This document shows positions 24,378 through 36,900 of a stretch of DNA of 64,000 nt, in pieces. Within the stretch, counting starts at the first letter, position 1, and each line of letters begins with the position of its first letter. The stretch lies in the NCBI GenBank assembly GCA_036924285.1, contig JAYKYS010000018.1:1984001-2048000 (forward strand), given 5' to 3'. Both the position numbers and the translations under genes were made by a program. The stretch is from Asterella californica (Eukaryota; Streptophyta; Marchantiopsida; Marchantiales; Aytoniaceae). The notes below the pieces were generated by a model. It was not told where the DNA came from. It did not search any database and was given only the letters and a program-made list of their open reading frames with translations.

Positions 24378-26923
24378 GGAGTGCAGTTGGTGTTTTCTGC
24401 CTGTTTCTGCCTCTACTCCTGCATCGTCCGTATATCTCACTGATCACCTCAACAAGCAACTGTCGAGAATTGAGCCCTTCTCCCAAGGTGCGATACTATG
24501 CGCTCGAAGTCGCCGTCTCGAAATCTTAGCAGTAGAGTGGAAATCGGAACAGACAGCAAAAACGATAGCAGACTTGGACAGGGGATTTATCTCTGCCGTA
24601 CTCTGATACAGAGGTACACTGATCAAAGCTGTGGAATCCGATGGAGGCTACAGAGTTGGCTTTCTTATAATGCTGGTCCACTGCTGGATTATCATGCTGT
24701 GTCGTGATGGTTGATCCCATCAACCAGTGCCTTGCAGAACTCATAAACTGTGAACAACTGGCAAAGGCTTACTTGTTAACTGCTTTCCTGAGCCGCACTG
24801 AGGAACAAGACAAGAAACTGCTCTTAATCTGGACCGAGGATACGCCATCATTCTTCATTGACAAAAAGCTACGATCGGTTTGAGATTTCGGATGCGGATG
24901 TGGCAATGACCCAATCCTGCTCCAGATGTTCATGAACAAGTCATCATTCTTCTGGTTTGGAGCACCGTTGACCTTTGGGCGTTTGGCCTTGTTTCCCTCA
25001 GGGCAAAGAGGACTACCAATCCTGCTGCTGAGGTCTCCCAATGATCTTTCCTTTGTGGCAAACCACAAAGGAAAGAAATGAGATGAAATGTAATTTGAAA
25101 TCTGACTCTTCCAGCTTTAGAAAGCCGCGGATATTGATCTTGACAAAGAGCAGATCTTTCTGCAGTCCTCACTGAATGGTAATTGCCAGTAATGGCAATA
25201 GTTGAGTGGTTCTTACCTTACACGTCTCCTTATCCTTCTCATCCGTTTTCCTTCGCATCTCACATAAGTTTGTTCATTTAGGGCCGGAGGAAGTAGTCGA
25301 TGCTCTCAGGAACTCCTCCTTTGGCAAAAGTTAAGGAAATGTGCGATTCACTCTGAACTGCTTCGAAATTTCCGTGAAAACTTTATTGGCTGGAAATGAG
25401 GAGTCTCAGCTCAAGATCTGTCTCCTGTTTTGCTGACAGATCGGTGATTTTCAGATATTAACTTCAATATCTTCCTCCTTCTACCGCAGTTAAATTTCGG
25501 GAATCACACGGATAAGAATTTTCACAGTGAAGTACGGAACCCAGATCTAGCACAGGGCCGAATGAGAATTGTCCAGCTGAACTAGTTTAGAAACTCCGGT
25601 TAGGAAAGGGCAGCTTTTCACGCACTCCAGTAGCCTAAAGCTATCAAAGTAAGTCAACGTCCAGTAAATACCGTCAGAAATTGGCTCCCTCACACCCTTG
25701 AAGCTCAAAGCAGCTCCGCGCAGTCCCATTCATGAAAATGTCGTCCTCACGTCTGTGACAGGTGTTGCCTGTTTGTCTATTGATCTGATACCGATTCAGT
25801 ATGAAGTTATTATCGCAACAACGGCGAACTGCGTGCCACAGATCCGACAGTGATACTGCACGCGAAGACAAGAATGACTCAGTCGAGATCAATCGAAATA
25901 GGATCGCTGTTTGACGAGTAGACTGATGGAGTACTAAAGAAAAGATATAAAATAGACGGATATAAAATAATCCTTAGATAGTGCAGTTGACAGTCTTTAA
26001 CGTTTCTGTCAGTTCGTAGACTGAAAAACATCGTGCTGTAGGCAGTAAGCTTCAAATAAGCTTGGAGCTTCATTTTTGTGGTAGTACATTTTAGCGTGAT
26101 ACAATGATGCAAGCTACAGATACAGTTGCAAAAATAGACAAGTTTGCTCTTATACGCTGAGTGCTCTTCCATTCACATACATTTTACAGAGCCAGAACCA
26201 GTTTGGGTAGGAGTGAGTGAATGTGTAGGGATGGGTGAATGCATATTTGTTTATATTCGTTTATATTTTTTATTTTATTTTTTTCTAGAATTGAGATATT
26301 TTGTGAAGAATTGAATGAGTATTAAATACTTTTGGGTTTTTAGGGTAAAAAAATCTTCAGGTTAAGGTTTTTGAGAGATTTTTGAAGACTTTTTTGCTAC
26401 ATAAAGTGTGTTCTTTATCCTTAGAGGATTAAGATTTTTTATTGGAGAGTATATTTTTATGATGTTTTTATTACGAGTATCGTTTGGTTGGATATAGTCT
26501 CTTTTCTAACTATGAGTACTCTCTTTCTCATGAGATCGAGATTTATCCAAGACACATCATGTCCGATGTGCGATCAGTTATTTATCTCGCAAAGGATCAT
26601 TGTCTCATGTGAGAAAGATGCACAAGAGCTATGACTGGACCACATAGGAAGTCCAATTAGTCGAGAGCGGATGTCTACACTTGCAGTCATTATAGCATCG
26701 TTAGCCCTTCTTCTTAGAGTTCCTCTAAGGAATGTTTGAAAGTCCACGTCGACACTATTTTGGAATTGTTCGAGACTAGTTTTCTTTATCCGTGTCATTC
26801 CATCGGCTATCTTGTGCTCTCCATGACGAGGTGAGGTAGACGTTCTGTAAACCCTCCACGATCTCATCGATCAACTACCCCCGATCTCTCAACTTCCACG
26901 ATCGTCACCGATGAATCTGCAAA
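24378..26923. other. Upstream region of the LRR gene; no gene assigned
   Basis: The first few hundred bases presumably hold the minus-strand LRR promoter. A 97-codon minus frame at 26574-26867 (with RANDAIMTASVDIRSRLIG) looks like it could be a retroelement relic next to the LTR-like block, but I cannot name it. Around 26220-26480 the sequence is strongly T-rich. Confidence 0.35.
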
Positions 26924-27751
26924 TGTCGGGCCTGTCTCTCACTCAAGGGTCACCTCTGATGGCTTTGATGGAAGCACACCATGAATCTTGAAGGGAAAAA
27001 TGCTAAGTTCACTCATTCATACACCCACAAACTTATCAACTAAAAATCTCCTTAAACACATGAACTAAAATCCTCCATTCTAACGACGTCTCTCAAGTTC
27101 TCACATGCTAAAAATATTCCACACTCTCTATATTACTCAAGTTGTCATTACGACAATGTGAAAATAAGGATGAGGATCTCTTCTCTACTCCTCTATTTAT
27201 ACATTCTAGGTTTTTACTTTGATACCCTCCGGTAACTCAGCCGTAACTACTTGCACCGGGTTTTACTAAGATATTACTTAAGGTAAAAGCATTAATCACA
27301 TGGGCTTCTTACCTTTTCACATGGGCTTATTCCTTCAAAGTCAACAACTTCTAGAATGATTCTGGAATATTCTCAAGGAATCTCGAATTTCCACCCCTCT
27401 CTACACTAGGACCCACTAAAAAGTAAACATGTGGAATCTCTTCTTGTTTTTAATGCCCACAAAGTCCACAACTTTAATCCAACCACTCGTCAAAAAGGAG
27501 ATAAGGGATATTTTCCACCTCCTTTCTACCTTTTAGACAAGATGACAAGATAGTAGTGCTCACTCTTTAGGAAATATCTGAATTCTGCCAAAAGTACAGC
27601 TAAGTTTAACCATAACTAACTTTTAGCTAGTCATGACTAACTTGATACCTCCTTAAAGTACTTTGGCAGCAAATAAACATTCTCAACACTTAGTTATAAC
27701 TAAATACCTTACTAATAGACAAACTTCCTATGTGTAACATAGGTCGTTACA
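26924..27751 (-). mobile_element. Orphan gypsy-type LTR (about 828 bp)
   Basis: Starts tgtcgggcctgtctctcac and ends gtcgttaca in plus orientation. The first part matches the terminus of the intact element's LTR (cctgtctctcacccagg), and the internal order is similar, with a TATA-like box read on the minus strand near 27200 (gtataaatagagg). The minus-strand beginning TGTAACGACCTATGTTACAC matches, at 19 of 20 bases, the LTR start left after the gypsy relic at 30228, so both belong to one family. No clear target-site duplication was seen, so it may be a remnant rather than a clean solo LTR. Confidence 0.65.
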
Positions 27752-28008
27752 GTTCTGTCTACCTCTAGATATGTTGGCATGCACCAAGGACGAGACGGTA
27801 TGGTTATTGTTCCTCTTACTACCTTATTGAGCTCCATTATACTCGAGGTGGCAGAGTGAGACATCAAGAGGTGACGGTCCGTCTTCGGAGATTCCATGCT
27901 GGTGACTGAGTGGCCTTACAGAAGTAATCAGTACGTGCTGCACGAGGTAGTAGTGAGTCTCTCTTTACACGTCACGTCTCATCTTCCGCTCGCATACGAT
28001 GATGTAGG

Positions 28009-29010
28009 ATGTTAGATCAGGTTGGAGAGTATAGTAGATCTGCTAGAGCATTGCATCTTTTGTCATTAGCATGTCCTAGTGAGAAGACGATGACTTCGTT
28101 GCATTTTCTTCAACCCCCATCGGGTGATCTTCCACCACATGGGTTCAAGACTATCTGCTTGAGGAGTCATTATGTCTCGATAGATCTTTGTTTGTCCAGA
28201 CCTTGTGTACAACTCTACATCTATTTTTTGGAGGTCTGTCTAGGATGGTTTACAAGCACTTACAAGATTATTTTCAGACAGACGACTCCCCTAGTGATTT
28301 CACATAGCTTTTTCATGTAGCGACAGCAGTAGGTCAAGGACATATTCTACATTCTATAGCTCAAGTATTGAGGACAACTAGACTTTTGTTCATGATGAAA
28401 GATGACTAAGAGATTCGATCAATAGTCATCAGTGAGATTCTCTTACGACTTATTAGTAGTACCATTGTTCTTCAGCTTCGAGATATTTTTCATGACCACC
28501 TTTGTCCACATCCACGTCTAGAGGTTGTGAGTCTGTGTCTTGCGACATTAGACGTCACTTGGACATCCATCGCGATTAAGTTATCTTATAAGTGAACGTA
28601 GAAAATACTTTTAATAACATTTCTCGCGCTTCTATGTTTAGAGAGCTCATGGATGATAGTGGATCTCTAGCGAGTCTCGTTCTCTTCATGCGATCGTTTT
28701 ATGGTTCTTCTTCTCTCTGTTTTACTAGCACGGCCTTCGGTAGAGGGGGTTACAGTCATAGCTCCGCTGCAAGTACTGATCAAGGAGACCTTTAAGGTGG
28801 ACTCCCTTTGTCTTAGCTCACTATAGAGCTCTCTTGACCACCGCCTTGGTTGCTCCAAGTTATGTCTTTCAATCACCGGATCAAGTCTATGATGTCTTTG
28901 ATCACCTTGTCTCTCAATTATCTTTGGTAGGGTTGAGAGTGAAGGTGTAAAAGTGCAAAGCTTGGTCTCCCATAGATATTTTGTCGGACCTCCAACTGTT
29001 AGTTAGATGG
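28009..29010 (+). pseudogene. Decayed reverse transcriptase (non-LTR type)
   Basis: Reading across frames gives consecutive RT-like blocks broken by stops and shifts: IRSIVISEILLRLISS and LQLRDIFHDHLCPH (near 28405-28510), VENTFNNISRASMFREL with RSFYG (28595-28710), DQGDL followed by LSLAHYRALLTTA (28780-28850), and VFDHLVSQLSLVGLRV with KCKAWSP (28895-28975). This matches the conserved order of a non-LTR-like RT family common in plant and algal genomes, in which the QGDPLGG block follows the NAFN block. At least three frame changes and several stops make it inactive. The YxDD catalytic block is not recognisable. It abuts the gypsy relic directly, suggesting nested insertion. Confidence 0.65.
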
Positions 29011-30227
29011 AGATGAACATGATCATCTTATAGCTTATGCTAGTAGGCAGATGGTTCTTGCGGAGAAGAATTATTTCGTGATTGTATGAGAAGGATTACT
29101 TGTGAGTTTTGGATTGAAGAAATTTTGATATTACTTTATTTAAACTATATCTTTATAAATCTAATGTTGAAAGTCGTATTGCTCGTTGAAAGGTCCTTCT
29201 AACATAACACTACTACGTGATCGAAGATAGACCAAAGAAAAAATATGCAAATGTTGATATCTTGTCGAGGGCTTAAGATGATGAAGGAGGAGAATCGTTT
29301 GATGATTCATTTTTAGACAAGCAAGTGATAACCATCACAAACATTGAAGAGGTACCGAACGAGTACAAAGAAATTTGAATTTTTTTTGCAAATGGCTCTT
29401 TTTCAAAAGATATGCATACTCAAGAACGTAACGCGTTGATCAAGAGATGCAAACCTTACACCGTGATGGAAAGAATTCTATTTCATCAAGGAGCAGATGA
29501 TTTACTAAGGAGAGCAGTTGGTCTAAAGGAAGCTTTCAAACTAATTCACGAGTTTTACGACGATATTGTTTGCGGAGGTCCCTTTGTTGGTAAGATAACA
29601 ACCTTCAAGATTTTGGATGCGAGTAATCATTGGAGAGTTATTTAAAGGAGTTTTTAGACTATTGCAAAACTTACGTCGTATGTCAAACATTTGCTCTAAA
29701 GTCTACTATAACATCTTCGTTAAGATCAATTCTAAGGTTAAGATCATTTGAGAAGTGAGGTATTGACTTTGCCGGTCTTCTTAATATGACACCTCGAGAC
29801 AATAGATATATTGAGTCGTCATTGACTATCGTATCAAGTGAGTAGAGGCTAGATCTTTGAGGGAGACTACTGAAACAAAAGTGGGTAGATTCTTATGAGA
29901 AATGATCATCACAAGATTTGGATATCTGTTAAAGTTGGTCTCATATAGAGGAGGAGAGTTTGTAGAAAACATGACTACTGCTATGCTGCAACACTTTTCT
30001 ATCAAGCCACGAGTAATGACGTCATAGAAACCAAATGCTAATGGTCTGCGGAGAAGATCAATCTTACACTTTGTATGTGCTCGTCAAAGATGCTAGTGTT
30101 AAGACTGTCAAACTTACTTGGGCATAAAAGTGTTACAGATCACTCATGACAAGTTGAAGTTGTTTCAACGAGGAGAGTTCTTTCTCCACTCCGAGGACGG
30201 AGCAAAAATTTAATCTGGATGTAAAAT
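29011..30227 (+). pseudogene. Decayed Ty3/gypsy pol (RNase H and integrase)
   Basis: Homologous along its length to the intact element at 33961-38787 but riddled with stops. Recognisable: HLIAYASRQM and EKNY (RNase H), DRPKKKYANVDILSRA, the longest open part (29412-29645) with the linker and HHCC region (HEFYDDIVCGG..GK), and the integrase core near 29930-30060. It ends with HDKLKLFQRG and then ctccgaggacggag, the same terminus and polypurine region as the intact element, before an LTR start at about 30228. It begins abruptly in RNase H, so the 5' half is missing. Orientation is opposite to the intact element. Confidence 0.85.
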
Positions 30228-31021
30228 GTAACGACTTATGTTACACTACTTCTAAATGTCTCTTCTTCCCCCTTGGCACTCGAACTAAGTTTTTCATGAA
30301 ATATCTTCAAGACCCTCTTTTATGTCGAGACGTATACTCTTAGTCGGTAAGAGATCTCTCCAAGCATTTTATGACCTCAAGTAGTCCAACCTCAAGGCTA
30401 CTAATTCATGAAGTTTGAACAAAAATTTCACTAATTAGAAGAATTGGTGCTGACTGTATAAATTTCTAGAGAACTGAAATTTGTATGTTTTGACTTCACT
30501 CACGAACTCTCTTTCTCAACCCCTTCTTCTCATGATTTTTTTGTCACTGATAGCTTATCAACCAAGCGACGATCCTGAAAATTTTCAAAGAGAAATAAAA
30601 AACACAAAAAATCTGATAACGATTATACAAAATTTCCACAGAGCAAAATTTCTAAACTCTCACGAATAAACCTCCTCAACTTTGAAATGTCATATCTCTT
30701 TTTTTATACCATCTCTTCTCATGATTTCTGTTGTCCCTGATAGCTTATCAGCCAAGCTACCATCTTGGAAATTTTCACAGAGAAAATAACATACTTAAAA
30801 TCTGAAAGTGATTATACAAATTTTCTAGAGAGTAAAATTCTTAAACTCACAAATTTTTCACCCCTAATAACTTCTTTCTACTCTTTTCTCTAAAACTCTT
30901 GTTGCATCTACTCTTAACTCTTCTCAAACACTTCTAAGTAAACAAGATATAAAGAATGACCTCGAACGTGTCATTTATCACTACGAGATACACGAAAGGT
31001 TCTAAAGTTGCTAACATCACG
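30228..31021. repeat. LTR stub and two degenerate ~195-bp direct repeats
   Basis: The first 20 bases (tgtaacgacttatgttacac) are an LTR start of the orphan-LTR family; similarity ends soon after. From about 30510 to 30660 and again from about 30700 to 30855 runs the same block: ttctcatgattt, ctgatagcttatca, ccaagc, gaaaattttca and gattatacaaa. A related motif (gatagcttatcttgcaagc) occurs in the 5' leader of the intact element near 39665, so this is probably retroelement leader sequence. Confidence 0.55.
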
Positions 31022-31420
31022 TTAGCTTTCTCTCCTCCCATCGTTCTTTGCATGTGCTCTCGCATGATCTCCTTCTGTGAGTCCATTATCTTCCGGCCTA
31101 TCTTCTAGAAGCAGCTCCAACTCTCTTTGTAGCTCATTGCTAGCTGCTCGTAGAAACAACTCCACCTTGTCATTTTCCAATATTACCTTCTCCACCGGAG
31201 ACAACTGAAAGAACTATCTTTCAAATTTCTTACATAACTTTGTGACAACAAGCTCTTTTGGGTTTGTTTACCCACTTCATGAATAATTTTTTAGTCACTC
31301 GATCTGCATCTTGTAAAGAATAATCTTTTTTTAGTTGAAGAGTAAATTCTTCTCATGTATCATTATGAGATTCGATGATCTTTTTTACATGCTCGAAGCT
31401 TCTATATGACAACAAGCTCA
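31022..31420 (-). pseudogene. Gypsy Gag relic
   Basis: On the minus strand, LQLKKDYSLQDADRVTKKLF (near 31300-31360) is followed after a frame shift by SPVEKVILENDKVELFLRAA and ELELLLEDRPEDNGLT (31050-31200). The order and motifs fit the Gag region of plant Ty3/gypsy elements, a Gag different from that of the intact element next door. At least one frameshift and several stops separate the blocks. No pol follows to the left, where the gypsy relic in the opposite orientation ends. Confidence 0.6.
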
Positions 31421-33147
31421 AATGTACTCACCATATCTCTTTTTGGCACTTTATTCAACTTCATATCTCAAGAATCGTACTTCAAGTACTTGGAGATGTT
31501 CTTCTCGACAAATTGATCTAGCAAACCCACAACAGTAGTCATTGTCTCTATCTGTTTAACGACTTGTAGTTGTTGCATCACAAGCAATCGCATATCAGAC
31601 CGTGAAAGTTAGTCACCTTTGGAGTCTCTCTAGACGTAAAAGCTTCATATATGAGCTGAGATAAGCTTTCAACGTCTATGCTTGTAAAACCAAAAATGTA
31701 TCTCTCAACCTCAGATGATTCACATCGAGTTCATCAATTGTCGTAGAGCGTGAAGTTTAGTTTTGAGAATACACGAGGCATTTGACATACAGCAAGACCT
31801 TGGACCAACTCGATGAAATCCTAGTGCCTTAACTTCCCAATCTATCAGATTTTGTCTCAGTTTCTACTGACATAACTTGACCTTAAGCGTTACACACGTA
31901 CACCACACAACACAACTAGACGTTTAATCATATTCTAAGTACATGAAGGATCTATACATGATAAACATATGCTTTAGTTCGCAAGAGTACCTTCACAAAG
32001 TTCCATCTTGAAAACCCAAGTCGTTCGTTTGTTCAAGGTCAACCAAGAGATGTAGGTGAAATCTCTCCTCTCCTTCAAAACCCGGCAAGTTGTAGTCTGA
32101 ACTTCGTGAACCTCTTGCTCCCAACTCAAACTTCCAACGGGGCTTAAACTTCACATGAAATTCCCTCTCACTCTCACTACTGCTCTCCAAACCTTTAGCT
32201 TCAGACTCCAAACTCATTGCTCAAAATGGACCAAGCCTTTCTTCTTACTTATGAGCTTTATAGACCCCGGTGGCTAAAATCCACGACCCCAACACCTTTT
32301 CTTAACCAAACGAGCTGAAATTTCACATGAAATAAGCTGATAGGGCACACTCCAATCCTAGAAATGTTCACTCAGAGATTCTATCCCATGCTCATGAAAC
32401 AACTCAATCCTTGAATCCAAGCAAAATAGTTTTACTTCTATCTCTCAACTTTTACAACCAACTTCAATTGATCATTTTGAGGTCAAACCCAACTCAAATG
32501 TAAGACTATTTTACATCATTAAAATCAGCATGGCATCAACTATCCAACCCCCTTAATAATATTGAAAGATCATTTCTTAAACTCTCGAGACACTCGGACA
32601 TGTGATTCGAGATATCGATTCGACCTCTTGACTTTGGACGATTATAACACTCCTCTCATAGCTCCAAATCGATCAATCATCCTCTCTAGATTGTAGTACA
32701 GCTCGAGAGCTTTTTAACGAGATCCTACACTGCTCGAATGACCCCAAGGGAAGACCTATGAAACTCCAAAACAGTCCTTGGAACTTGGATGAACTTGATT
32801 GGTAAAAATTGGACCAATGAAAAAGAAGATTAGAGATCACTTTATCTCCTACTTGGCATTACAGATTGAGTTGTAACTCCAAAACACTCTCATACCTTTA
32901 AAGCTTGAACCAAGATACTTCAGAGCTCAAACTTAACATAGGATAATCACTCTCGTCGAGCGGTAGAGATAATAGTGACACAAAAAATATGTATTGAATC
33001 TCGTCTTTTTACGAGATTCAATACAAAGTCAAGATAATGATCTTGAAAAGATCTACAATGAAAGATAAAAAAAAGAATGAAGAAGTCATCACTTGATTAC
33101 AGTATTCATCACCAAAGTTTCTTGCGATCCACGCATGATGGTTGATC
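31421..33147. other. Retroelement debris and left flank of the intact gypsy
   Basis: No intact coding region. The sequence resembles degraded leader DNA of retroelements, probably upstream of the minus-strand Gag relic. A perfect 14-bp hairpin lies at 32991-33024. The bases gatc at 33144-33147 are the left copy of the target-site duplication of the intact gypsy element. Confidence 0.45.
32991..33024. repeat. Perfect 14-bp inverted repeat
   Basis: gtattgaatctcgt (32991-33004), a six-base loop cttttt, and acgagattcaatac (33011-33024) are exact reverse complements. It lies 123 bp from the intact retrotransposon's edge. A short hairpin of this purity may be a terminator-like RNA structure or the core of a foldback element. 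Confidence 0.85.
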
Positions 33148-33947
33148 TGTAAGCCGGCTTGTCTCTCACCCAGGGGTACCTCAGATGACTAGGATTACTA
33201 GTGCACCCTAATTACAAAGATTTAAGTACATCCATGCTCACTTCACTCAACTCTCTGACCCGTATGGTCACATCGGTACCTCTAATAGCGTTCCTGCACA
33301 CAAGTTCTAATCCCGCTCTCAACATTACATCGCAAAATACTCAAGGACTCCCAAGGTCTCCAATGCTCACTTTACTTACAGTCAGGAAAATGAGAGTGTC
33401 TTCCACCTTCTCAACTCCTCCTTATATACTCTACAACTTCTTACCGCGGTAACTTTCACTAAGTTACGTTACCTCATGGTAAGTGCGCAATCCAAAATAG
33501 TAAAACTTCTAAAGGCTACTAAGCCTTTAAGAATAGCACACACATTACTTGTTCTACTTTACAAAAGTAAGAGATTCTCCTACTTTAGCTTTTGTAAAGT
33601 GTTAACTTTCCACCCTATCCAATCGAAAGGCGACAACAAACTAATACGTCTTTTGAGGAGCATCTTTAGATCTTTGTGCATGACTTTCCATCATGCATCC
33701 AATCAGCGATGGTCAACAAAGTTACATACTTTTGAGAAGCATATTTAGAGCTCCGCACTTGTCACATAGTGTCATAGTGGAACCTCTAATAGTTTCCCCA
33801 ACTTAGTTATAACTATCTCCGCTAGTTATGGCTAGTTTTGATCACTCTAGATTTAGATCTTCGAACTAGAGTAACCTATAAGATAGTCATACCTAATGAA
33901 ACTTATATAAACATGCACACAAATAATGGGATACTTGTGACGTGACA
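33148..33947 (-). repeat. 3' LTR of the intact gypsy element
   Basis: 800 bp, terminal TG...CA, identical to the other LTR except for one transition. The minus strand contains a TATA-like box (plus-strand ccttatatac at about 33421-33430) that in the other copy would drive the element. Two short open frames inside it appear identically in both LTRs and are not considered genes. Confidence 0.95.
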
Positions 33948-33960
33948 TTTATCCCCAGAC
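33948..33960 (-). other. Polypurine tract region
   Basis: Immediately inside the 3' LTR, the minus strand reads GTCTGGGGATAAA before TGTCACG. The GGGGATAAA run is the expected primer site for plus-strand DNA synthesis. The gypsy relic has the related TCTGGATGTAAAA at the same place. Confidence 0.7.
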
Positions 33961-36900
33961 TTAATTTTCACTCCGTCCTCGGAGTGAAGTATCACGTTGA
34001 TGAAACTTCTTCAACTTGTCGTGGTTCACTCGGTCGAAGAACGTACCACTTCTCTCTTGAAGATCATAGGTGTTATTACTCCACACTTTGGAGATGATGA
34101 AAGGTCCAAAATATCGACGTAAGAACTTCTTTTGAACTCGCTTGTGCCTAATAGCATCCCATAGCATCACCCACTCACCCTTTTGAAATGGCTGTAACTT
34201 CGTTTTGTTCTTCGCCAAGCGCTTGTCGTAGCTCTTCTTCTGTTGTAGTTGGGCCATCTCAATTCGTTGAGCTGCATCGTCTCTATTCTCCTCCAGCTCC
34301 AACAAAGTTTCTCTCCTCTCTTTCTCAGCTATTTGACCACCCTTTCTCTTTAATCCAACTTGTAAGATCTGAAAGGTGGTTAGGTCGAACTGGATCGGTA
34401 ATCTGGATTCCAACCCATACACCATCTTGAAAGGTGAATATCCCGTAGATGTCTTCACTGTTGTTCGATACTCCCATAGAACCGCATGAAGACGCTTGTC
34501 CCAGTTGTGTTTGGCCCCTTCCATGTCAGCATCCTTTGCTAACATCTGACACAAGGTAAAGTTTGTCCTCTCTACCAAACCGTTTGAACTAGGTTTATAT
34601 GAAGTAGTAACCCTCTGAGAAATGGAGAAGTGGGTGCACATAGCAGTAGTCATGCCACTCACAAATTCTCGACCCCTATCAGAAACTAACTCCAAAGGAC
34701 ATCCAAACCTAGTTATGATCCGTTCGTACAGAAATCTACCCACCTCAACTTCTCCAATAGTTACAAGAGGTCTAGCTTCTACCCACTTCGTAAGATAATC
34801 TGTGGCTACAACAATATACTTATTGTTGCGAGGGGTGCGATTCAAAGGCCCAACAAAATCTATTCCCCATTTCTCGAAAGGTCCAAGAACCGGAATAGAT
34901 CTAAGAGGAGTGGAAACACTAGATTTGATAGCGAAAGCTTGACAAACATCACAGGTTTTACAATACGTCAAGCAATCTCTAAACATCCCCCTCCAGTGAT
35001 ATCCCGCATCGAGTATCTTATGAGCCGTCAACTTGCCTGCGAAATGTCCTCCACATACTGGACCGTCATGGAATTCTTCCATGAGTCGTAGAGACTCCTC
35101 CTTGCTCGCAGCTCTTCTCAGGACCCCATCAACTCCTTCACGGAATAACACACCTTCCACCACCGAGTAAGGTTGACTTCGTTTCACCAGTGCCTTCTTC
35201 TCTCTGGTCCGCATCCCATCTGGATAGACACCTTCCGTAACAAAATCCCAAATTTCTTGATATTCTATTGGGATAATAGAGTTGCTCAAGACCATCAAAT
35301 CTTCGTCAGGAAAGGTGTCATCCACCGGCTCCTCTCCATCCCCATCGTAAGCTCTAGATAGCAAATCTGCATTCGCGTGTTTCTTCCCTGGTCGATCGCA
35401 GATCTCATAGTCGTACTCTGACAATAAGAGCTTCCACCTTGCTAATCGTCCTTCGACCATAGGTTTATTGAAGATGTACTTCAATGCCTTATGATCTGTA
35501 ACGATAGTGAACTTGCCTCCTATGAGATAATGTCGAAATTTTCTCAAAGCATAGATCACTGCTAATCCTTCTCTCTCTGTCACAGAATAATTTCTCTCTG
35601 CCTTGATCATTTGCCGACTAGCATATGCGATAGGATGATCTCTACCTTCAACATCATACTGACTTAAAGTACATCCTACTGCTATATTTGAAGCATCCGT
35701 ATATAGAATAAACTGTTTATTCCAATCGGGCTTAACCAAGATCGGAGCTGAAGTAAGAGCTTTCTTCAGTTCCTCAAAGGCGGCTAGAGCTTCTTCATCT
35801 CCTAAAATCAACACGTAATCTACTCCCTTCTTCAGATATGCTGTCAAAGCATATGCTTTATGTGAGAACGAGAGTATAAACCTTCGATAATACCCCACCA
35901 TACCTAAAAACTGTCGTAGCTTAGTGAGAGTACTAGGAAAAGGGAGCTCTAAGATCTTCTGCACCTTCTCTGGATCAACGGCAATGCCGTCCTTGGATAT
36001 GATATGACCCAAGAGTAACCCTTCCTCACACCCAAAAATACATTTCTCCGGATTGAGAGATGCATTTGCTACATCTAAACATTCTAAGACCTTCACAAGG
36101 TGCTCAAAATGCTTCTCCTTACTCCCGTAAACACAAAAGTCATCTATAAAATCTCTCACAAACTTTCCTAAGAAAGGTTCGAACACTTTGTTCATAAACC
36201 TTTGGAACGTCGCAGGAGCATTACACAGACCAAATGGCATGACTTGAAATGCAAACGTACCCCACGGAGTAGTGAAAGTGGTCAGGTGTTGATGTTCTGG
36301 TGCAATTTTGATCTGGTTATATCCGCTATAACCATCTCCAAAGCTGTACCATTCGTTTCCCGCCACTTCTTCCAAGATCTCGTCGATGAAAGGTAGAGGA
36401 TAATAATCCTTCTTTGTGACCGCATTGAGCTTCTTGTAATCAACACACACCCTCAATTTGCCATTTTTCTTCTTTACGATCACAATGGGTGATACCCATT
36501 CAGAATGCTCCACCTCGTAAATGAACCCAGCAGTGTGCAGCTTCTCGATCTCTTCTTTCACCAGATCCGCAATTGGAGGACTCACTCTTCGTTGCTTCTG
36601 TCGCACCGGTTTGACTTCCTTCTCTAACTCGATACGGTGTTGCTCCAGTGTGACCTCCCTCAGATCCTTGTAACTAAATGCAAATACATGAATGTATTTA
36701 CGAAAGATCTCTTCGAAACAACTCTTCTCCTCTTTAGTAACCTTCGATCCATAACGTAAGGTGGCAATTCTTCTCTCCACCTCCTCGGGAGTCAATGGTT
36801 CTTTGTCTCGATCTCTTTGCACTTCCGGAGAAGGGAAAAGATCCACTACATTCACACCCACATTTCGTTCTTCTCTCTCCTCCTCTGACGATGTATCTTC

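Noticed and set aside
33201..33748. Two open frames present identically in both LTRs
   Set aside because: They lie in LTR sequence on the strand opposite to the element and have no domain; identity only reflects LTR identity.
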